NCBI GenBank assembly: GCA_021808875.1
Contig: JAKBAU010000106.1
Location: 1 to 10,523 of the forward strand
DNA length: 10,523 bases
DNA from: Pseudomonadota bacterium
GTDB taxonomy: Bacteria; Pseudomonadota; Alphaproteobacteria; Micropepsales; Micropepsaceae
Direction: 5' to 3'
Shown in pieces: positions 6,641-10,523 of the stretch (within the stretch, counting starts at the first letter, position 1; every line of letters starts with the position of its first letter). The position numbers and the translations under genes were made by a program. The notes under the pieces are model-generated. The model ran no database searches. It was not told the origin of the DNA and saw only the letters and a list, made by a program, of their open reading frames with translations.

Positions 6641-8055
6641 TCTCTTCCCGGCGACGGGCGATCGCCCTTGTCTTGAGCGGCCTGCTCGGCGGCTGTAGCC
6701 TCACCCAACCTCCGCGACCCGCGGCGATGAACCTGCCGCAGCAGTTCGGGCGCGACGACGCCGCCATGGCCAAGCCGCTGTCACCGGCCGCGAACAGCGC
6801 TCCGTTCTGGCAGAACCCAACACTGAAGCGCTGGCTCCGCGCCGGCCTGCGGCACAACCCTTCCTTGCAGAGCAGCCTGTCCAGCCTGCAAGCGGCGCAT
6901 GAACAGACCCTGGCGCAAAAAGCCAGCTTGCTGCCCTCCTTCGCCGCCAGCTATACGCCGCAGCGCGCCACCACCTCCGCCATCCTCGCCTCGCCCCTGC
7001 AGTACCCGGTCAATCCCTATACCTTGCAGACGGCACAGGTCTCGGTGAGTTACAACGTCGACGTCTTCGGCTTAAACCACGACCTGCTCTACAGCGTCGA
7101 AGCGCAGGAACAACTGGCCCAGGCCCAACTGCACGCCGCCCGCCTGTCGCTGCTCGGCAACATCGCCAGCAACGCCGTACAGCTGGCGGCGGCGCTGGAT
7201 GGGCTACAGCGCTCGCAATCCCTGCTGCAGGATGAGCAGCGGCTGACCCAGATGCTGCAGCACGGCCTCGACCAGGGCTTCAATACCCGTCTCGATGTGT
7301 TGCAACAGGAACAGCAGGAGCAACAGGCCGCCGCCAGCGTCAGCGGGTTTCAGAAACAGGTGGAACAGAGCCGCGACGCTCTCGCCGTCCTCACCGGTCA
7401 AGCACCCGCCAACTTCGCCGCGACTGATCTGCATCTCGCCGAGCTGCTGGCGCCGGGAGCGCCGCCACGGCAAGTGCCGGCCGCATGGGTACGGCGTCGC
7501 CCCGACATCGCCGCCGCCGCCGCCCAGGTCAGAACCGCCGCCGCCGATCTCGGGGTGGCGGCGGCCAGTCGCTGGCCACAGTTGGCGGTGCTGGCCGCCT
7601 GGGGCGGCAGCGCTACGACGCTGGCGCAGTCGCTGCAGCCGGCCGATCGCTTCTGGAGCCTAGGCGCCAGCGTCACGCAACCCCTGTTCGACTTTGGGCA
7701 GCTGAAACATCGCGAACGTGCGGCGAAGGCCAGCCTCGACGCCGCTGAACAGCAATACCGCATGACCGTTCTGCAGGCCCTGCAGAACGTCGCCGATTCA
7801 CTCTACGCCCTGAACGCCGATGCGCAGGCGCTACGCCAGACCCGAAGGCAGACGCAAGACGCCGCTACCTTGCTGCAGATGAGTCAACAGCGCCAGCAGC
7901 TCGGTTTCAGCCCTGGCCTTGAGGTGCTACAAAATCGTATCCTCTGGCAGCAGGCGGAACTCACCCGTCTACAGGCCGAGGCGGCTCGCCTCGAGGATCG
8001 CGTCGCTCTCGATCTGGCCCTCGGCACGCCTGATGCGGCAGCAGAGACGCCCTAA
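6637..8055 (+). CDS. Outer-membrane efflux channel, NodT/CusC-type lipoprotein
   Basis: A 472-residue TolC-superfamily subunit, the exit duct of the tripartite pump. The signal peptide ends in lipobox LGGC (Cys20), as in most NodT-type channels. FWQNPTLKRWLRAGLRHNPSLQ opens the first of two repeated helical/beta halves. The second half contains the conserved RRPDIAAAAAQVR, VAAASRWPQLAVLAAWG, and PLFDFGQLKHRERAAKA, all typical of the family. Long Gln/Ala/Leu-rich helices around residues 205-250 and 370-460 would form the periplasmic tunnel. GGGAG at 6625-6629 lies 7 bases before the ATG, which overlaps the pump stop codon, so the pump and channel are translationally coupled. With the adaptor and pump it makes a complete, uninterrupted export operon. 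No truncation is seen. A run of GCC codons (around 7508-7522) encodes an alanine stretch. Confidence 0.93.
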   Translation: MISSRRRAIALVLSGLLGGCSLTQPPRPAAMNLPQQFGRDDAAMAKPLSPAANSAPFWQNPTLKRWLRAGLRHNPSLQSSLSSLQAAHEQTLAQKASLLPSFAASYTPQRATTSAILASPLQYPVNPYTLQTAQVSVSYNVDVFGLNHDLLYSVEAQEQLAQAQLHAARLSLLGNIASNAVQLAAALDGLQRSQSLLQDEQRLTQMLQHGLDQGFNTRLDVLQQEQQEQQAAASVSGFQKQVEQSRDALAVLTGQAPANFAATDLHLAELLAPGAPPRQVPAAWVRRRPDIAAAAAQVRTAAADLGVAAASRWPQLAVLAAWGGSATTLAQSLQPADRFWSLGASVTQPLFDFGQLKHRERAAKASLDAAEQQYRMTVLQALQNVADSLYALNADAQALRQTRRQTQDAATLLQMSQQRQQLGFSPGLEVLQNRILWQQAELTRLQAEAARLEDRVALDLALGTPDAAAETP

Positions 8056-8088
8056 GTCGATCACATCCCCGGCTGGAGATCCTGGCAC

Positions 8089-8718
8089 ATGCATGACGAA
8101 GCACAGCGTGGTCTGGCCGCCGCCGATCCGGACTTGGCCCGGTGGATGCAGCACATCGGTCCACTCGCCCTACCGACCGCCACCAGCGACAGTCCTTACA
8201 CCTCTTTGTTGCGTGCCATCGCGCACCAGCAACTGCACGCACGCGCGGCGCAGAGCCTGCTCGCCCGCCTCGCCCAGCTCAGCGCCCAGTCCTGTCCCGA
8301 CCCGGAGCAGTTGTTGCGCTATAGCGATGCCGAGCTGCGCGCCTGTGGCTTCTCTGCCAGCAAAGTGGCCGCCTTGCGCGATCTCGCCCGGCATACGCTC
8401 GCCGGTCTCGTTCCCGATCGCCAGCGTGCGCTCACCCTGGCGGACGCCGAACTCATCGCTCTTTTGACGCAGATCCGCGGCATTGGCCGCTGGACGGTCG
8501 AGATGATGTTGATCCAGACCCTGGGACGCTGCGACGTCCTGCCCGCCGATGATCTCGGCGTTCGCCGTGGCTATGGCATCCTGCGTCGCCTCGAGCAGGC
8601 GCCGACACCCCGGCAACTTGCCGACGCCGGCCGTCGCTATGCCCCCTGGCGCAGCTTGGCCAGCCTCTATCTCTGGCGCATCAGCGATGCCCGCAGCGCA
8701 CCGCCGGATCTGCCATGA
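8089..8718 (+). CDS. DNA-3-methyladenine glycosylase 2 family protein (AlkA/Mag-type, HhH-GPD)
   Basis: A 209-residue base-excision repair enzyme that would remove alkylated bases such as 3-methyladenine by hydrolysing the N-glycosidic bond. The helix-hairpin-helix is LTQIRGIGRWTVEMML (about residues 126-141). It is followed by LPADDLGVRRG, where D155 aligns with the catalytic Asp of AlkA (E. coli D238, in a PDDY context). YAPWRSLASLYLWR near the C-terminus matches the conserved end of the fold. It is shorter than E. coli AlkA (282 residues) because the N-terminal beta domain is missing, as in the compact Mag-like subfamily. The start ATG at 8089 has TGGAG 10 bases upstream. It begins 33 bases after the efflux operon on the same strand with no terminator seen, so read-through expression is likely. 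A functional link to metal export is not implied. Confidence 0.9.
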   Translation: MHDEAQRGLAAADPDLARWMQHIGPLALPTATSDSPYTSLLRAIAHQQLHARAAQSLLARLAQLSAQSCPDPEQLLRYSDAELRACGFSASKVAALRDLARHTLAGLVPDRQRALTLADAELIALLTQIRGIGRWTVEMMLIQTLGRCDVLPADDLGVRRGYGILRRLEQAPTPRQLADAGRRYAPWRSLASLYLWRISDARSAPPDLP

Positions 8719-8792
8719 ACGCGCCCATCCAGGTCCTGTCCTTGGGCGCAATTCCGCCACCAACATCCTCGCGCTCGGGCATGAGCGTCTAG
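8715..8792 (+). CDS. Possible 25-codon small ORF overlapping the glycosylase stop
   Basis: ATG at 8715 overlaps the glycosylase TGA in an ATGA arrangement and reads 25 codons to a TAG at 8790-8792. The product would be MNAPIQVLSLGAIPPPTSSR followed by SGMSV. It has no recognisable domain, signal or membrane segment. It could be the remnant of a former downstream gene, a translated leader peptide of the MFS gene, or chance. There is no independent ribosome site, so any translation would depend on coupling. Confidence 0.2.
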   Translation: MNAPIQVLSLGAIPPPTSSRSGMSV

Positions 8793-8826
8793 CTGTAGGA
8801 ATCCCCTCCCTTATCCATGCAAGCGG

Positions 8827-8839
8827 CAGTCCTAGACTG
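8827..8839. promoter_or_regulatory. Short palindrome CAGTC-CTA-GACTG before the MFS gene
   Basis: A perfect 5-bp inverted repeat with a 3-base centre. It overlaps the weak -10-like TAGACT (8833-8838), so it could be a repressor site covering the promoter. It is short enough that chance cannot be excluded. Confidence 0.3.
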
Positions 8840-8871
8840 AGGGCGGGAAGGATGTCAACATGCCGCCCTCA
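8838..8871 (+). promoter_or_regulatory. 9-bp perfect inverted repeat (TGAGGGCGG / CCGCCCTCA) in the MFS leader
   Basis: Arms at 8838-8846 and 8863-8871 are perfectly complementary around a 16-base loop. The loop contains an offset ATGT-CA-ACAT dyad. In RNA it would make a GC-rich hairpin ending 1 base before the AGGAG ribosome site (8873-8877). In DNA it is a plausible operator. It is not a terminator, since no T run follows. It also covers the upstream alternative ATG at 8860. Confidence 0.5.
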
Positions 8872-8872
8872 C

Positions 8873-8877
8873 AGGAG
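8873..8877 (+). promoter_or_regulatory. Ribosome binding site selecting the MFS start at 8884 (AGGAG)
   Basis: AGGAG lies 6 bases before the ATG at 8884. The in-frame ATG at 8860 has AAGGA (8848-8852) 7 bases upstream, a weaker match that sits in the loop of the inverted repeat. The choice is likely but not certain. Confidence 0.5.
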
Positions 8878-8883
8878 TCATGC

Positions 8884-10056
8884 ATGCCGCCGGCAACCCG
8901 TTTACCGCGTCTGGTCTACATCCTCGGCTGGATCAGCCTGTTCATGGATCTTTCGACGGAGGCCATGTACAGCATTTTGCCGGCCTTCATGGCCGGCGTC
9001 CTCGGTCTGAGCGCCAGCGAGATCGGCTGGGTGCTGGGACTAGGTGAGCTCACCGCCACCTCCCTACAGCGGCTGAGCGGCCACCTCAGCGATCGCTGGA
9101 AGAACCGCCGCGACCTCATACTGATCGGCTACGGACTGTCGGCGCTGAGCAAACCTCTGTTCGCCCTCGCCACCGGCTTAGGCGGCATTCTCTTCGCCCA
9201 GATCAGCGATCGCTGTGGCAAGGGTCTGCGCGGAGCGCCGCGCAACGCCATGCTCGCCGCCCACGTTCCGCCGGCGCAACGTGGCGCCGCCTTCGGCCTG
9301 CGCCAGGGCATGGACACCATCGGCGCCCTGCTCGGCCCCCTGCTGATGATGCTGATGCTGACCGAGCATCTGAGCGTGCGTCTGGCTCTTGGACTGTGCG
9401 TGTTGCCGGCGTTGATCTGCGTACTGCTCATCCGTTCCGCCTTGCCCGCCGATCCTCTGCCCCGACCTGTAGCTGCGCCGGCGCGCGCGCCGGCGACCCC
9501 GACCCGCACGGCCTTTCGTATGCTCCTGCTGATCACCGCCGGCCTCTCCCTGGCTCGCTTCAGCGAGAGCTTTCTCATCCTCGATCTGCACGATCAGGGC
9601 CTCGGACTAGCGCATCTACCCTGGTTGATGGTCCTGATGAACGGGGTCTACGCCGTCCTCGCCCTTCCCGCCGGTCGCCTGTCGGATCGCTGGCCGCGCC
9701 GCCATCTGCTAGCTGCGTCGGTCCTCGTCCTCCTCTTCGCCGAGCTGCTGTTGGCGATCTGTCACGGTCGCCAAGTGCTCTGGCTGGCCGGCGCGCTCTG
9801 GGGTTTGCATCTCGCCTTGAGCCAGGGCGTCCTGCAGGCGCTCGTCGCCGATCACAGCCCGGTCGACCAGCAGGGACGCGCCTTCGGCAGCTATGCCCTG
9901 GTGCAAGGCGGTTCGCTTCTGCTCGGCAACCTCCTGCTCGGCGAGCTCATCGATCATGTCGGTTGGTCGCTGGCCATGTTCTCGGCCGCCTTCTGGGCCG
10001 CCCTCACCTTGTTGCTGATTCTGCGCTACGCCCACCTGATGACACCGCCGCAATGA
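8884..10056 (+). CDS. MFS transporter of unknown substrate
   Basis: A 390-residue major facilitator superfamily protein (398 if started at 8860) with about 12 hydrophobic segments. The first begins at YILGWISLFMDLSTEAMYS. A motif-A-like loop GHLSDRWKNRRD (about residues 61-72) follows segment 2. The block ISDRCGKGLRGAPRNAML (about 107-124) followed by AAFGLRQGMDTIGALLGPLL marks the subgroup with the D-R-x-G-K-G-x-R-x-A-P-R signature. A Pro/Ala-rich cytoplasmic linker (about 195-215) separates the two six-helix halves, and a second motif-A copy, GRLSDRWPRRH, lies in the C-terminal half. The protein would be a proton- or solute-coupled inner-membrane transporter. I cannot name the substrate. 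The start at 8884 rests on the AGGAG site. The stop overlaps the dusA start (ATGA), so the two are probably co-translated. It has its own structured leader after the glycosylase gene. Confidence 0.88.
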   Translation: MPPATRLPRLVYILGWISLFMDLSTEAMYSILPAFMAGVLGLSASEIGWVLGLGELTATSLQRLSGHLSDRWKNRRDLILIGYGLSALSKPLFALATGLGGILFAQISDRCGKGLRGAPRNAMLAAHVPPAQRGAAFGLRQGMDTIGALLGPLLMMLMLTEHLSVRLALGLCVLPALICVLLIRSALPADPLPRPVAAPARAPATPTRTAFRMLLLITAGLSLARFSESFLILDLHDQGLGLAHLPWLMVLMNGVYAVLALPAGRLSDRWPRRHLLAASVLVLLFAELLLAICHGRQVLWLAGALWGLHLALSQGVLQALVADHSPVDQQGRAFGSYALVQGGSLLLGNLLLGELIDHVGWSLAMFSAAFWAALTLLLILRYAHLMTPPQ

Positions 10057-10523
10057 ACAACCCACGACCTCGCTTTGCCGTCGCGCCGATGCTCGACTGG
10101 ACCGACCGCCACGACCGCTATTTCTTGCGCCTCTTCAGTCCGCATGTTCAGCTCTATACCGAGATGATCACCACCCACGCGCTGCTGCATGGCCCACGCC
10201 AGCGCCTGCTGCGCTACGATGACAGCGAACACCCCGTCGTGCTGCAGTTGGGGGGCAGCGACCCTGTCGATCTGGCGCGATGCGCGCGTATCGCCAGTGA
10301 GCACGGCTATGATGAGATCAACCTCAATCTCGGCTGTCCTTCCGATCGTGTCCAGCAAGGTCGTTTCGGGGCCTGTCTGATGGCTGAACCTGCGCTCGTC
10401 GCCGACTGCTTTGCCGCCATGCAGGCGGCGAGCGCGGTGCCGGTCAGCGTCAAACATCGCCTCGGCATCGACGGCCACGACAGCCTCGAAGAGCTCTATC
10501 ATTTCGTCGACAGCCTGCGTCAG
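10053..10523 (+). CDS. dusA: tRNA-dihydrouridine synthase A, 5' part (runs off the window)
   Basis: The first 157 codons of an FMN-dependent enzyme that reduces uridine in the tRNA D-loop; in E. coli DusA acts on U20/U20a. The opening FAVAPMLDWTDRHDRYFLRL is diagnostic of DusA rather than DusB or DusC. Next come LYTEMITTHALLHG, HPVVLQLGGSDP, and the active-site block YDEINLNLGCPSDRVQQG, with Cys95 at the position of the catalytic Cys. FGACLMAEP and VPVSVKHRLGID follow, all at the spacing of the family's TIM barrel. About half of the expected 320-340 residues is present. No clear ribosome site precedes the ATG; it overlaps the MFS stop codon, so translation is probably coupled to it. No disruption is seen in the visible part. 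Confidence 0.95.
   Translation, partial: MNNPRPRFAVAPMLDWTDRHDRYFLRLFSPHVQLYTEMITTHALLHGPRQRLLRYDDSEHPVVLQLGGSDPVDLARCARIASEHGYDEINLNLGCPSDRVQQGRFGACLMAEPALVADCFAAMQAASAVPVSVKHRLGIDGHDSLEELYHFVDSLRQ

Larger units (their letters stand above)
8719..8883 (+). other. Leader/intergenic region between the glycosylase and MFS genes
   Basis: No full gene fits here. The stretch contains the small ORF to 8792, a CGCTC/GAGCG dyad (8772-8787) without a following T run, a pyrimidine-rich patch (ATCCCCTCCCTT, 8801-8812), and the dyads at 8827-8839 and 8838-8871. It ends in the MFS ribosome site. A weak promoter (TTATCC at 8811-8816, 16-base spacer, TAGACT at 8833-8838) is possible but poorly supported. 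Confidence 0.5.

Noticed and set aside
7508..7546. GCC-repeat tracts in the outer-membrane channel gene as a slippage-prone repeat
   Set aside because: These are ordinary alanine codon runs in a conserved alanine-rich helix (RRPDIAAAAAQVRTAAADLG). Similar bias occurs across the window.
8772..8787. CGCTC-N6-GAGCG hairpin as a terminator after the glycosylase gene
   Set aside because: The stem is only 5 bp and no T run follows, so it does not qualify as an intrinsic terminator.

Overview
The window is GC-rich with a strong bias to G/C in third codon positions. It looks like chromosomal DNA of a gammaproteobacterium or an Acidithiobacillus-like relative. The tRNA-dihydrouridine synthase is of the proteobacterial DusA type, and the export pump is a Gram-negative tripartite system. 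Genes are tightly packed, with ATGA stop/start overlaps at three places. I see no rRNA or tRNA gene, CRISPR array, insertion sequence or phage gene.

Left part (1-2118): the tail of an unrecognised gene (stop at 152) is followed 14 bases later by a stomatin-like SPFH membrane protein (slipin, 167-934). Convergent to it, on the minus strand, is a two-gene unit. An exported histidine phosphatase-superfamily protein (2118-1510) is followed 26 bases downstream by a DUF4337-type membrane/coiled-coil protein (1483-944).

Centre (2119-8055): a divergent intergenic region of about 150 bases holds likely promoters in both directions and an operator-like direct repeat. It precedes a complete heavy-metal-type RND efflux operon: lipoprotein periplasmic adaptor (2267-3433), CzcA/CusA-type inner-membrane pump (3437-6640) and NodT-family outer-membrane lipoprotein (6637-8055). 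Together these would form a proton-driven trans-envelope pump. The charged triad in membrane segment 4 of the pump matches the metal-exporting (HME) branch, but the metal cannot be read from the sequence.

Right part (8056-10523): a short AlkA-type DNA-3-methyladenine glycosylase (8089-8718) follows the pump on the same strand. A 165-base leader rich in dyad symmetry (8719-8883) then precedes an MFS transporter of unknown substrate (8884-10056). The start codon of the transporter's neighbour dusA (10053 to the window end, incomplete) overlaps the transporter stop codon.

Nothing here is clearly a new defence or mobile system. The points most worth a second look are the 11-bp-spaced repeat before the pump operon, the palindromic leader of the MFS gene with its competing start codons, and the paired exported phosphatase and DUF4337 genes.
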